From NCBI GenBank assembly GCA_963768185.1, contig CAVYGS010000005.1, forward strand, positions 248,001 through 312,000: a stretch of DNA of 64,000 bases. The letters are read 5' to 3'. The DNA is from Palsa-461 sp963768185 (GTDB lineage: Bacteria; Actinomycetota; Acidimicrobiia; Acidimicrobiales; RAAP-2). Position 1 is the stretch's first letter; each line of letters starts with the position of its first letter. This document shows positions 41,627-51,356 of the stretch, piece by piece. Both the position numbers and the translations under genes were made by a program. The notes beneath the pieces are model-generated. The model was given only the letters and a program-made list of their open reading frames with translations. It searched no databases and was not told where the DNA came from.

Positions 41627-42946
41627 CTAGGTGCCGGGGGAGCCCGGGGGCGGCGCGACCGGGTGCGCGATGTCGACGTGGGCCTTCGTCGGGAAGCAGA
41701 CCCAGAGATCCTTCCCGTGGTTGAACACGACCTTGAAGTTGTCGCCGACCGCCTCGACAAAGGTTTCGCACGACGGCGACGTGGTGTGGACGTGAGCGAC
41801 TTCCCAGTTGGTCGGGGTCGTGATGCCCCCGGCGGTGAAGTTCGTGATGTGGTTGATCGCCGAGATGAGCTTCTGCTGCGTCGGTGCCGGCCCGGCAGCC
41901 CTCAGGCCTTCGACGAAGAGCGCCGCGCTGAGCCACCCGGAGATGGCCACCTCGTTGAAGGTGTAGGCGGGCTCGTAACGGTTCATCACCTTGATGTAGT
42001 TGTCGAGCCCCGGGAAAGCCCCGGGAAACTCAGCCGCGGCTTGGAACGGGACGTGCTGAACCAGGAAGTACGTGTTCTGCATCAACGAGGTGTACTGCCG
42101 CAGTGTCGGGAGGTCGTAGCCGTCCAACCACAACTGTTTGACACCGGTGAGCCCGTTCTGCTGGATGGTCTTGGAGAGGTCCAGGTTCCCGGGCACGTCG
42201 AGACAGCTGACGACGAAATCGACGCCCGCCTGTTTCATGTGGACGACGTCGGAACTCAGCGAGCCACCGAGCGGGACCGACAGGTCGGAGTATCCGACGT
42301 CGATGCCGTATTCCTGGAGCGCGAGCACCGCGTCGCGACACTCGTCAGCCGACTGGGCCACCCCGTAGGCGACGACCGCGGCCACGTGTGCGTGCACCTT
42401 GCGGGCCACGTAGGCGAAGAACGGCTCGGTCGTTGCGTAGTCGACCACCGATCCGTAGGCGGCGAAGAGGTTCTTTGCCGGCGTCCAGTCGTTGTCCGTG
42501 GCGAACCCGAAGGTCGGGGTGTCCGACTGCACGAGGAACGGCTGGCCGGTGAAGAAGGCGGTGGCCTCGCCGACCAGCGCGAACACATGATCCTGCTGGA
42601 TGAGCGTCCTCGTCACGGCCTCGTTGTTGACGGTGCCGTCGTCGAGCGCCTTGGTGAGGACCACCTTGCGCCCGTCGACCCCGCCCTCGGCGTTGACCAT
42701 GTCGAAGTACGCCCGCACACCCGGGACGATGGGCGCGAAGTCCGCCGCCAGGCCGCCCGACAGTGTGGCGATCGCGCCCACGCTCACCTGGTGGGGACTG
42801 ATCCCGGGCGCACTCGATGCGGTCGGGGTTGCACTGGGAGGTGAGGAGGCGTTGGAGCACCCTGCGAAGAGGATCGCTGCGACCGAAGCCAGCGCCCACC
42901 ATGTCATCGCGCTCCGGCGATGATTTGGCTTGGTCCTCGTCGTCAA
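41627..42946 (-). CDS. livK: Branched-chain amino acid-type ABC substrate-binding lipoprotein
   Basis: The 439-residue protein opens with a positively charged n-region, a hydrophobic core and the lipobox LFAGC, so it is lipid-anchored outside the membrane. The mature part is a type I periplasmic-binding fold: VSVGAIATLSGGLAADFAPI, ALVGEATAFFTGQPFLVQ, AAVVAYGVAQSADECRDAV. It delivers the solute to LivHM. The start given is TTG 42946, which supplies the basic n-region; ATG 42907 has a better ribosome site (GGAG) and is a real alternative. It is the first gene of the operon. Confidence 0.85.
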   Translation of the reverse strand: MTTRTKPNHRRSAMTWWALASVAAILFAGCSNASSPPSATPTASSAPGISPHQVSVGAIATLSGGLAADFAPIVPGVRAYFDMVNAEGGVDGRKVVLTKALDDGTVNNEAVTRTLIQQDHVFALVGEATAFFTGQPFLVQSDTPTFGFATDNDWTPAKNLFAAYGSVVDYATTEPFFAYVARKVHAHVAAVVAYGVAQSADECRDAVLALQEYGIDVGYSDLSVPLGGSLSSDVVHMKQAGVDFVVSCLDVPGNLDLSKTIQQNGLTGVKQLWLDGYDLPTLRQYTSLMQNTYFLVQHVPFQAAAEFPGAFPGLDNYIKVMNRYEPAYTFNEVAISGWLSAALFVEGLRAAGPAPTQQKLISAINHITNFTAGGITTPTNWEVAHVHTTSPSCETFVEAVGDNFKVVFNHGKDLWVCFPTKAHVDIAHPVAPPPGSPGT

Positions 42947-43082
42947 CTCCCTTGCCCCGACGTCGAAGCGTCCCCGAACTTCCGCCCGGCATCGTCACTG
43001 TAGTGGGGGGCCTTCCTGTGACCCTGGTGAAGAAAGCCGCGACGCGCTGTGGAGCTGTCAATCAAACGTTCGTTGAACGCGC

Positions 43083-43940
43083 TCAGCCCGGCATCGGGAA
43101 GATCAACGCTTCACCCGAGGTCTCCTCGATCGCGCGTCGCCGATCGTCGTCGTCCATTCCCTCGAGTGAGCCTGCGATGTCCAGGGCGTCGGCGAGCACC
43201 GCGACGTCGCCGGGCGTGCAGAACCCAGCCACACCCGGTGTGGAGAGGGCGAACTCGATCCCGCGGCGGAGGCCTGGGGTGTCGGTGTAAGGCTCGTACC
43301 ACGTGGTCGAGTGGCGGTCCCCCTCGCCCCACGGTCGGGCCGCCCCCGCCTTGATCACCATGACCCCGACGTCGCGTCGGTGCGCCTCCTCGAGCAGTCC
43401 CTCCGCGTCGTGCCGATACTGCTCGTCGGCCCACAGGCGCGGGTTCACCGGGAACATGACGGTGTCGAAGTCGTAGCGTTCGAGGGCGACGCGGTGGGCC
43501 GCCGGTGCGCCGAGCCCGTGGCCGGTGATGCCGGCGAACCGACAAACACCCTCCTGCTTGGCGCGCAGGACCACTTCCGCCGCCTCGGCACGGGCGTCAA
43601 GCTCGGTGAGATCAGTCACGGCGTGCAGTTGGTAGAGGTCGAAGTAATCGCAGCCGAGCAAGCCCAGCGACTCTTCCAGCTGGGCCTGGACACCGTCTCG
43701 GTTCTTGCGCAGGGTCTTGCATCCCACGAACAGACGGTCCCGCACCGCCGGCACCAGCGGCCCGACGAGCTCCTGTGCGAGCCCGTACTGAGGAGCGATG
43801 TCGAGGTGGTTCACCCCTGCCTCCAGGGCCCGGTTGAACGAGGCCTCGGTGTCCTCCGGCGTCGACCCCCAGAACGCCGCCGCCCCGAGGATCGCGACCG
43901 ATGAGCGGTGCTCGGTCCGGCCAAGCCGTCTCGTCTCCAT
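43083..43940 (-). CDS. Aldo/keto reductase family protein
   Basis: The 285-residue protein starts at ATG 43940 with METRRLGRTEHRSSVAILGA. It shows the AKR barrel pattern: FNRALEAGVNHLDIAPQYG with Asp and Tyr of the catalytic tetrad, LFVGCKTLRKNRDGV with Lys, YFDLYQLHAV with His, and a late AGFCTPGDVAVL. The NADPH-binding RS/KxxRxxxN end is weak, so the cofactor site may have changed. It is divergent from the aldehyde dehydrogenase gene with 129 bp between, and the two may act on related aldehydes. Confidence 0.82.
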   Translation of the reverse strand: METRRLGRTEHRSSVAILGAAAFWGSTPEDTEASFNRALEAGVNHLDIAPQYGLAQELVGPLVPAVRDRLFVGCKTLRKNRDGVQAQLEESLGLLGCDYFDLYQLHAVTDLTELDARAEAAEVVLRAKQEGVCRFAGITGHGLGAPAAHRVALERYDFDTVMFPVNPRLWADEQYRHDAEGLLEEAHRRDVGVMVIKAGAARPWGEGDRHSTTWYEPYTDTPGLRRGIEFALSTPGVAGFCTPGDVAVLADALDIAGSLEGMDDDDRRRAIEETSGEALIFPMPG

Positions 43941-44069
43941 CGCGGGCACGGTACTGCCAGCCCGGCGGGTCCGCTGGGCCGTCGGCCAAGCGACCGAGGT
44001 AGGGTCGAACAGACGAACAAACGCCACCCGGCCTGGATTCGACCGGCCGTGACACGTTGGGAGGGTCTG

Positions 44070-45488
44070 ATGGAGGTCCGAGACAAGCTCTACATCGACG
44101 GGGCGTGGGTGCCCTCGACCGGCAAGGGGACGATCGAGGTCTTCGACTCGAACACCGAGGAGGTCATCGGGACCATCCCCGAGGGGACTGCCGAGGACGT
44201 CGACAAGGCGGTCGCCGCCGCCGCTGCGGCCTTTGGCGAGTGGTCTTCGGTCTCCCACGAGGAGCGCTCGAAGCTGTTGGCCCGGGTCGCCGAGGGCTTG
44301 GGTGCCCGGACCGACGAGATCGCTCAGACCATCTCCAAAGAGGTCGGCATGCCGCTTTCGCTCGCCAAGATCATCCAGGTGGGCCTGCCCACGGGTGTCT
44401 TCGCAGAGATGGCCGGCAAGGTCAACGACTTCGAGTGGGAGCGCGAGGTGGGCAACTCGCTCATCGTGCGCGAGCCGATCGGCGTCGTCGGAGCCATCAC
44501 CCCCTGGAACTATCCGCTGTACCAGATCGCCTTGAAGGTGGCACCGGCGCTCGCCGCGGGGTGCACGGTCGTGCTCAAGCCGAGCGAGGTGGCGCCGTTG
44601 AACGCGTTCGCCCTCGCCGACGTCCTCAATGACGTCGGCTTCCCCGCGGGGGTGTTCAACCTTGTGACGGGCTTCGGCAACGTCGTGGGTGAGGCGATTG
44701 CCAGCCACCCGAAGGTCGACATGGTGTCGTTCACCGGCTCGACCCGCGCGGGCAAGCGCGTGATGACCCTCGCCGCCGAGACCGTGAAAAAGGTGGCACT
44801 GGAGCTGGGTGGCAAGTCAGCCAACATCATCTTGGAGGACGCCGACCTCGATGCCGCGATCCCCGCTGGCCTGTTCGCCTGTTACCTGAACTCGGGTCAG
44901 ACCTGCTCCGCACTCACCCGCATGCTGGTCCCACGCTCGCGACTCGCCGAGGTCGAGGAGAAGGCGAAGGCCGCAGCGGAGGGGTTCGTGCCGGGTAACT
45001 CCCTCGAGGCGACGACAAGCCTCGGGCCGCTCGCCTCGGCGGTTCAGCGCGACCGTGTACGCGGCTACATCGAGAAGGGCGTCAGCGAGGGAGCCAAGCT
45101 CGTCACCGGAGGCCCCCAGGCGCCCGATGGGCTCGAGAAGGGCTACTTCGTGCGCCCGACGGTGTTCTCCGAAGTGAAGACCGACATGACCATCGCCCAG
45201 GAGGAGATCTTCGGCCCGGTGCTGTCGATCCTTCCCTATGACTCAGAGCAGGAAGCGATCGACATCGCCAATGACTCGATCTACGGCTTGGCCGGTGGGG
45301 TCTGGAGCGCGGACAAGGCGCACGCCGAGCAGGTCGCGCGCAAGATTCGCACCGGTCAGGTCGACATCAACGGCGGCGCTTTCAATCCGGGTGCCCCCTT
45401 CGGCGGGTACAAGCAGTCGGGCATCGGACGAGAGCGAGGCGAGTTCGGTTTCGAGGAGTTCCTCGAGACCAAATCGCTCCAGCGTTAG
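44070..45488 (+). CDS. Aldehyde dehydrogenase (NAD(P)-dependent)
   Basis: The 472-residue enzyme starts at ATG 44070 behind GGGAGGG. It has the NAD-binding and catalytic landmarks TPWNYPL with Asn147, VSFTGSTRAGKRV (219-231), LELGGKSANIILEDADLD with the base Glu245, and GQTCSALTRM with the nucleophile Cys279, then EEIFGPVLSI. The end GGYKQSGIGRERGEFGFEEF is also typical. It oxidises an aldehyde to its acid; the substrate is not evident. A tRNA-Lys gene follows 56 bp downstream. Confidence 0.92.
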   Translation: MEVRDKLYIDGAWVPSTGKGTIEVFDSNTEEVIGTIPEGTAEDVDKAVAAAAAAFGEWSSVSHEERSKLLARVAEGLGARTDEIAQTISKEVGMPLSLAKIIQVGLPTGVFAEMAGKVNDFEWEREVGNSLIVREPIGVVGAITPWNYPLYQIALKVAPALAAGCTVVLKPSEVAPLNAFALADVLNDVGFPAGVFNLVTGFGNVVGEAIASHPKVDMVSFTGSTRAGKRVMTLAAETVKKVALELGGKSANIILEDADLDAAIPAGLFACYLNSGQTCSALTRMLVPRSRLAEVEEKAKAAAEGFVPGNSLEATTSLGPLASAVQRDRVRGYIEKGVSEGAKLVTGGPQAPDGLEKGYFVRPTVFSEVKTDMTIAQEEIFGPVLSILPYDSEQEAIDIANDSIYGLAGGVWSADKAHAEQVARKIRTGQVDINGGAFNPGAPFGGYKQSGIGRERGEFGFEEFLETKSLQR

Positions 45489-45544
45489 ACCATCGCCTCG
45501 GTTCGGCCGGGGAGTTCATGCATGCCGTTGACCTACACTGGGGC

Positions 45545-45616
45545 GCGCCTCTAGCTCAACGGCAGAGCAACGGACTCTTAATCCGCAGGTTTCGGGTTCG
45601 AATCCCGAGGGGCGCA
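45545..45616 (+). tRNA. tRNA-Lys (CTT anticodon)
   Basis: Acceptor GCGCCTC pairs with GGGGCGC (one G-T pair), the D arm has GCTC/GAGC, the anticodon loop is CTCTTAA with anticodon CTT, and the T arm is TCGGG-TTCGAAT-CCCGA. The discriminator is A, and CCA is not encoded. Length is 72 nt. Confidence 0.95.
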
Positions 45617-45629
45617 CCGAGATTTCTCA

Positions 45630-45647
45630 GGCGCACCAAGCTGCGCC
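45630..45647 (+). terminator. Hairpin downstream of tRNA-Lys
   Basis: GGCGCA and TGCGCC form a 6-bp stem around a 6-base loop, 14 bp after the tRNA. It probably ends the tRNA transcript. The intact ISL3 element is inserted 13 bp beyond it. Confidence 0.5.
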
Positions 45648-45660
45648 CCAAGCGTTGAAC

Positions 45661-47102
45661 GGCTCTTCGGATTCTGATGGGGTCGCGCCATCTCATCGGA
45701 CGACGATCGAGCCGAGTACCCGCCAGTTCGGTTTGCCCGCGTAGAGCAGAGCCCGGATCCGATAGTTCTCGAAGTTCCTGAACCCGAAGCCGATTCGCTT
45801 GATCCGCTTGATGAGGTTGTTGAGTGCCTCGGTGGGCCCGTTGGTCACCTTGGCCAGGTGGTAGTTGCAGAGTTTCTCGAACCACTTCTTGATCGTCCGT
45901 CCGAGCTTTTGGACCTCGGGAGGCATGGCCCGCTTCAGGCAGTGGGCGACCAACTCTGCGAGAAGGTTGCGGGCCGACTTGAGGTCGCTCGTTCGATAGA
46001 AGTCCCGAAGACGCTCCTTCACCCGATAGGCGATCGCCACCTCGGCGTCGGGGTCACCCAACTCGAGCAGTGATGCGAGGCGCTCGGTGGCTTCGGCATC
46101 CAATCGCTCCTCGGCCATGAGCAGGATCCGCCGGACCCGATAGAGGGGATCGTCCCGGCGACCCCGGTGCCCGGTCTGCTCGGTCTGGACTCGCCGGCGA
46201 ACCGCATCGAGGCAGCGGTTCGCCAGTGCCACCGCGTGGAAGGAGTCGACCACCTGGGCGGCCCTGGGAAGCACCACCGAATAGACCGCCGCATAGGTGT
46301 CGGACATGTCGAGGGCGCCGAAGCGGATCCGCCTCTTCCAGCCCTCGGGCTGTTTGTCCAGCCAGGCGGCCACCTCGACGTAGTTGCGCGACGGCAGGAT
46401 GTCGATGATCTGGTGGTGCTCCACGTCGACCACGGTGGTCGCGTAGTCCTTCAGCTTGTGCTTCGCCTTCACGAAGGCGGTTTCGTCGAGACCGATGGCA
46501 GAGGTCTTGTTCATCCGCTTGCGATCGGCATCCAACAGCGCCTTGCCATAGGTGCTCACGGCGTCGTTCACGGTGTGCCAGTCGCAGTCGAGCTCGGTGG
46601 CCACTTCGAGCACGGTTCTCCCGGTGCCCACCTGGGCGGTCGCCCACTTGGCCGCCCGAGTCGTGAGGAGACAGCCCTTGGCCGCGATCCGGTGGTCTTC
46701 GAGCACCCAGCTGCGCTTGGGGCACTCTGCATCCAGACAGCGCAGCCGGTGCTTCTTCCAGGAGAGGCGCATCGGCACCCCATAGACCGGGAGGTCGGTG
46801 TAGTGGACGACCGGGCGGTCCTTCACCTGGGCCCGGCTGTGGCAGCTCGGACACCGCAGCTCACCGACCACTTGCTCGATCATGAGCTCCACCTCGGGGC
46901 CGTGACGGCTGTAGTGCAGGACCCCGACGTCTTTCAGGCCAACGAGGGCTTGGACGATCTCGCTAGGGTTGGTGACGACGTAGGTGCTTCGGCTTTGTTG
47001 GGTCACACCTCAAGCTTGAAGCACCTTCGTCGCGTCAAACGTGATCGGGGGCAGCTGGCTGTCAACGGCCATTAGGAATTCCCCACTGAGATCCGATGAG
47101 CC
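45661..47102 (-). mobile_element. ISL3-family element, copy 2 (intact)
   Basis: The 1,442-bp element has the same imperfect terminal inverted repeats as copy 1 and an 8-bp target duplication, CGTTGAAC, at 45653-45660 and 47103-47110. It carries one intact transposase gene. It has a 20-bp segment (47061-47080) near its right end that copy 1 lacks. High identity to copy 1 indicates recent transposition within this genome. Confidence 0.94.
45693..47006 (-). CDS. ISL3-family transposase
   Basis: The 437-residue protein has the complete ISL3 architecture: zinc-finger-like N-terminus (LRCPSCHSRAQ, LRCLDAECPKRSW), helix-turn-helix (VATELDCDWHTVNDAV), DDE domain (SAIGLDETAFVKAK with Asp; VVDSFHAVALANRCLDAV; VTNGPTEALNNLIKRIKRIG with Glu) and the standard C-terminus GFGFRNFENYRIRALLY. 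No interruption is seen, so it could mobilise itself and perhaps copy 1 ends in trans. Confidence 0.94.
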   Translation of the reverse strand: MTQQSRSTYVVTNPSEIVQALVGLKDVGVLHYSRHGPEVELMIEQVVGELRCPSCHSRAQVKDRPVVHYTDLPVYGVPMRLSWKKHRLRCLDAECPKRSWVLEDHRIAAKGCLLTTRAAKWATAQVGTGRTVLEVATELDCDWHTVNDAVSTYGKALLDADRKRMNKTSAIGLDETAFVKAKHKLKDYATTVVDVEHHQIIDILPSRNYVEVAAWLDKQPEGWKRRIRFGALDMSDTYAAVYSVVLPRAAQVVDSFHAVALANRCLDAVRRRVQTEQTGHRGRRDDPLYRVRRILLMAEERLDAEATERLASLLELGDPDAEVAIAYRVKERLRDFYRTSDLKSARNLLAELVAHCLKRAMPPEVQKLGRTIKKWFEKLCNYHLAKVTNGPTEALNNLIKRIKRIGFGFRNFENYRIRALLYAGKPNWRVLGSIVVR

Positions 47103-47231
47103 CGTTGAACTGCGCCAAGCGATGACGCGCAGCACGACGAAAAGAGGTCGAGCGACGAGCCAGTCAGGGCCTACCGCCAGGCGACATGCCCTTGGCGCGA
47201 ACGAACCCGCGATCGCACCCTGTTCTCTCGT

Positions 47232-49653
47232 CTACTGGGTGCGTAGGAGTTGTGCGGCGGTCCTTGAGCGGGCCGCCATTGCGGGCGCGACCGCCAAGAG
47301 GTTCGCGACGGTCAGCACGCCCGCACCGAGCGCGACGATGACCCACACTGGCACCGTGGCGAGAGGCACCGCTCCCAGATTGGTCGCAAACGCGCCGCCA
47401 GACCACCTGACCCACCGCAATTCCGAGCGGGATGCCGACGATGATCCCGACCAGGGCAACCGTTGTCGCCTGCCAGCACACGGCCGCGACGACTTGCTGG
47501 TTGACGAACCCAAGCGCCTTTAGGAGGGCGACCTCACGCCGACGTCGACCCACGCTCACCACGAGCAGGTGCATGAGCGTCGCCACGCCGAATAGCGCCA
47601 GCATCAATCCCACGATGAGCGGGAAGTTCACCGCTTCGCCGAAATTGATGAGCGAAATGGGGGTCGTCGGCCGGAGGGCTATGCCCTGGAACGCGTCGAG
47701 GTAGTGGGCGATGGTGGCCTCTCCCTTCGGACCGGACACGGCTGTCGCAAATACGGCGCCGCCGATCTTCTGATGCGCGTGGTATTCGGTCCGACACGTG
47801 GCCTGCGTCGGACCGAGCGGGCACACGGCATTCAGATATCCAGCGGAAGTCACCGCCGCCCCGGTGCCCAGTCCACCAAGGCCGAACTGACTGGGAAAGG
47901 ACAGCGTCCCCACGACGCGAAACTGAGCCGTGCGCGTGCGCCCAGTTGGGACTTGCACGGTGACGAGGACCACCGATCCCACATGGGCACCAACCTGGTG
48001 CAGGGTCGTGTCGCCGAGTGAGATGTCGCCATCGCCGGTCGGAAGCCGGCCGTCGATCGTCGAGAGGAGCAATGGCCCTCGGACGGCCGTTCCGGCGAAA
48101 GCGAAGACGCCGACCCCATTGATCAATATCTCCTCTCGCGTTCCGAACATGATCCCGGTAATGGCTGGGTCATGCTCCAGGCTGGCCAGTTCGGTGGCGG
48201 GGTTGCCCCCGGTTGCCGAGTTGTTCGCGAATATCACCTGGTAATCGTTGCCGTACAAGGCGGGCGTGGCCGTCAGGTGCGACAGGCTGGCCCCGAAGAC
48301 CGCTGTCGCGCACAAGGCCAGGACCGCCAACGCAGTCCCAAAGAGCGCCGTGTCCACCGGGACCGAAGCCGCACCGCGTCCCCGTTCGAGCGCGTGACGG
48401 ACTCCGATGACGGCGCTCGGCGGTGCGCCGGTCGCAGCGACGCGGGCCACGATCGCTGAGGGGTGAGCGGCCGGCGCTCGGTCGTCACCGACAAGCACCC
48501 GCGAGGCGCGCACCGACGGCCACACGCCCAAGACCAGCACCGCGACCACTATGGCCAGCGCCCCAAGGAGGAGGACAAGGGGATCAAAGGCAAACCCGGT
48601 GGATGGTTCGGCAAGACGCGCCTCACCGACTGGGGTGAGCGGGGACAGTGCGAACGCGATGACCACGGCGCCGGCTGCGCCGACGAGCGCCACGAGCAGG
48701 TTCCGCACCAAGCCAAGCGCCACCAGTTGGCGCCGAGGCAAGCCCAGAGCAATCAGTGGGGGGTATTCCTCGGTTTCGACGGCGCTCTGGCGACCCAACG
48801 CTTGGCCGACGACGGCCAGTGCGGCCAGTCCGGCCAGTCCGGCCAGCACCCACCACCCCACCGCCTGGGGGTGGATCGACGCCGTCACAGCTGTGGCATT
48901 GGCGTCCAGGTTCATCAAAGAAGACACATGCAGGGCGTTGATCTGGGCGTCGAACTGGGGGAGGCCGGCTGCACCGTGGCGGAGGCGCACGAGGTATTCG
49001 GTTGCGCTTGCGGATCGTCGACCGATTGAGCGGACGAAGGACTGAGTGGTGTACAGGTCGTAAGAGGCTCCCTGTCCCGCTGGGAACTCGGATTCGGCCG
49101 CCTCGATCCCCACCACGTGGAAGGCCACTGCTGGCCCCTTCGGGTTGATGTTCGCTCCAGCGAGGATCGCCTTCTCTTGCGAAGGCGCGAAGAACGATGT
49201 GCGGATCACCGTCCCGATATGCACCCCGTAGTCCTGTTGCAAGTTGAATGAGGCCAGCAACTCGTCCGGGGAGGACTTCGCGGGCATCCGGCCGGAGACA
49301 AGCTTGACCGTGCGGTCCAGAGCCGTTGGTGACAAGTCGATTATCGAGACGTTCGCCGAGTTGATGCCGCGGGTACAGGCGCAGATCAGGTTGCCATTGA
49401 ACAGATAGCCCGCCGGGGTCACCGAGGCGACTTCAGGAAGCTTCGCCAGCCCCGGAAGGGGTTTGAAGTTGAGGACGGCGAAGTCGTAGCCGTGGGCGGC
49501 GACAAAGCGAGGGAACGCGGTGGCAGTTCGGCGCCCAGCGGCGGCGGCGGCGAGCACCAACCCGGCCACGACCGCGATCAGAGCCGCCAAGATCAGCCAT
49601 GAGCGCCATCGGCGTCGGAACTCCGCTCCGAACACGAACCCGATGGCCCCCAA
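47232..49653 (-). pseudogene. FtsX-type ABC transporter permease with a late frameshift
   Basis: From TTG 49653 (GAGGAG upstream) about 750 residues read as an FtsX/MacB-like permease: an N-terminal membrane anchor (LILAALIAVVAGLVLAAAAA), a large external domain, central helices (VLAGLAGLAALAVVGQALG, ALAIVVAVLVLGVWPSV), a second external domain, then LMLALFGVATLMHLLVVSVG. Near 47396-47402 one extra base shifts the frame; the proper end (VPVWVIVALGAGVLTVANLL) continues in the other frame to 47232. Whether the break is real is open. No ATPase gene is adjacent, so it is an orphan permease. Confidence 0.75.
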
Positions 49654-49843
49654 GAAAACTCCTCGCTTTTGACGCCCACCTCAGTGTTGTGGACCCAAGG
49701 GGTAGCGCCAAGGTGGGCACCCTGTGACCTTCCGTCGTGCCAGCACCCATCAGTTCGAGAGCGCGCAACGAACCCTCTTTGTCTCCTATTGACCCTCCGA
49801 GGCGGATGACGCTTGTAGGGTCGCAACTGCAGATCGGGGGGAG

Positions 49844-50460
49844 ATGAACACCGGGCACCGGGCGTGGTCGCTGGTCGGGAAGATCGCATTGGTCGGCGGC
49901 TGCGCCCTCGGGCTGGCCTCGTGCTCGAGTAACCCCGCCGCCGCTCCGTCGAGCACCACCTCGACATCGACGACGGTCGCGTCGAGCACCACCACCACGA
50001 GCACGACGATGGCGCGCGGGCTGGCGAACTGCTCGACGTCCGAGCTCTCGGTCACCGCGGGCATGGGTTCAGGGGCCGCCGGGACCATCGGCCAGGTCAT
50101 CTTGTTCGAAAACACCAGCTCGTCGAGCATGCCTGCTGCATGCCTTCCCCGGCGTGGCCGGTCTCGACAACGCCGGCAATCAGATCGTGCAGGCGAGCCG
50201 AGAAGTCAACAACGCGCCATTCACCGGGTCCACCTCGTCGCTGCCGACGGTCACCCTCGCTCCGGACCAGACGGCCTCGGCCATCGTGTTCGGGTCCGAC
50301 GTGCCAACCGGATCGGCGACGTCGTGTGTCACCTACGCCGCGCTCCTCGTGACCCCGCCCAACGCGCTCGCAGTCGGTGAAGGTGAATGCGCAGCTACCA
50401 GGGTGCGCCGGGCTCAGAGTGAGCCCGGTCTATCCCGGATCGAACGGCGGGATTTCTTAG
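49844..50460 (+). pseudogene. DUF4232 lipoprotein gene with two +1 frameshifts
   Basis: From ATG 49844 a lipoprotein signal (WSLVGKIALVGGCALGLASC) is followed by a Ser/Thr-rich linker and the start of a DUF4232 domain (LANCSTSELSVTAGMGSGAA, VILFENTSSS). The domain continues in a second frame after about 50127 (LLHAFPGVAGLDNAGNQIVQ, TVTLAPDQTASAIVFGSDVP) and in a third after about 50370 (GCAGLRVSPVYPGSNGGIS), ending at 50460. Each step is +1. The restored protein, about 205 residues, is a normal DUF4232 lipoprotein of unknown role. Confidence 0.75.
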
Positions 50461-50494
50461 GCGGAGCGTTCGGCGAGCCGGCGAACCCCGTCTT

Positions 50495-51253
50495 TCATCG
50501 GCCTCGCAAAATGTCGCCGAGCGCGCTGGCCACCGCTCCTCCGGCCGCTCCGGCTGCGGCGGGTCGAGCATCACCCCCGAGATACGGGGACATGGCGCCG
50601 GCCAGGATCGGGATCGGCATCGACTGCAGCCAGGCCCTGCCCGGACCGGTCAGCACCACCCAGTGGTGTCCATCGGCGCCCAGGTATCGGTTGGCGATGC
50701 CGGGCACCCTGATGACCTGAAAGGTGACGGAGGCCTGGAAGAGCCCGATGTGGCCGGGATGCACCCGCATCGTCTGGCCCGGTCCCAGGTCGTAGGGCAT
50801 CACCTCGCCGGAGAGCTCGATCCAGGCTTGACCGGAGCCGCCGATCTTCTGCAGCAGAAAGCCCTCGCCGCCGAAGATCCCACCGCGAAAGGTCTGCTGG
50901 AGTGAGACCGAAACCTCGACGCCTGGGGTGCCGGCGAGGAATCCGTGGCGGTGCGCGAAGTACTCCTGGTTCAGATCGATCGGGAACACCGTCCCGGGCA
51001 TCTTGGCGGCGAAGGCGACCATGCCCGGCGCGCCCTCGGCGGTGTACGTGTTGAACAGGAAGCTGCTCCCCCCAGCGACGCGCTTGACGGCTCCCAGCAG
51101 CCCCTTCCCCCCGGCGCCTCCGCCCGTGCCGGTGGTCATCTGGACGCTGTCGGTCATCCAGGAGAACTCGCCGTCCTCGGAGAGCACGCTCTCGCCGGGG
51201 TCGAGCTGGACCTCGAGCACCGGAAGCACCGTTCCCTTGATCTGGTGCTGCAT
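50495..51253 (-). CDS. AIM24 / TIGR00266 family protein
   Basis: The 252-residue beta-rich protein has the family blocks LEVQLDPGESVLSEDGEFSW, AKMPGTVFPIDL, FAHRHGFLAGTPGVEVSVSL and GEGFLLQKIGGSGQAWIELS, ending in an Ala/Gly-rich hydrophobic stretch (PAAAGAAGGAVASALGD). AIM24-like proteins are widespread; a mitochondrial member shapes inner-membrane architecture, but bacterial roles are unknown. It appears to be a single-gene unit, ending 34 bp from the convergent DUF4232 remnant. Confidence 0.85.
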   Translation of the reverse strand: MQHQIKGTVLPVLEVQLDPGESVLSEDGEFSWMTDSVQMTTGTGGGAGGKGLLGAVKRVAGGSSFLFNTYTAEGAPGMVAFAAKMPGTVFPIDLNQEYFAHRHGFLAGTPGVEVSVSLQQTFRGGIFGGEGFLLQKIGGSGQAWIELSGEVMPYDLGPGQTMRVHPGHIGLFQASVTFQVIRVPGIANRYLGADGHHWVVLTGPGRAWLQSMPIPILAGAMSPYLGGDARPAAAGAAGGAVASALGDILRGR

Positions 51254-51356
51254 GGGTTCCTCCCCTCGTCCGGGCCGCCGGGCCCGCAGCGCGCCTCAGG
51301 GTATCGGACGGTTCGCGTGCGCCGAACCTTCAGGCGCGGCCTTCGCCGCCGGTGAC

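Noticed and set aside
39398..42844. A very long open frame on the plus strand across the liv operon
   Set aside because: It is antisense to four well-supported transporter genes, is made of Arg/Asp/Gln-rich low-complexity sequence and has no domain. It results from GC-rich codon bias.
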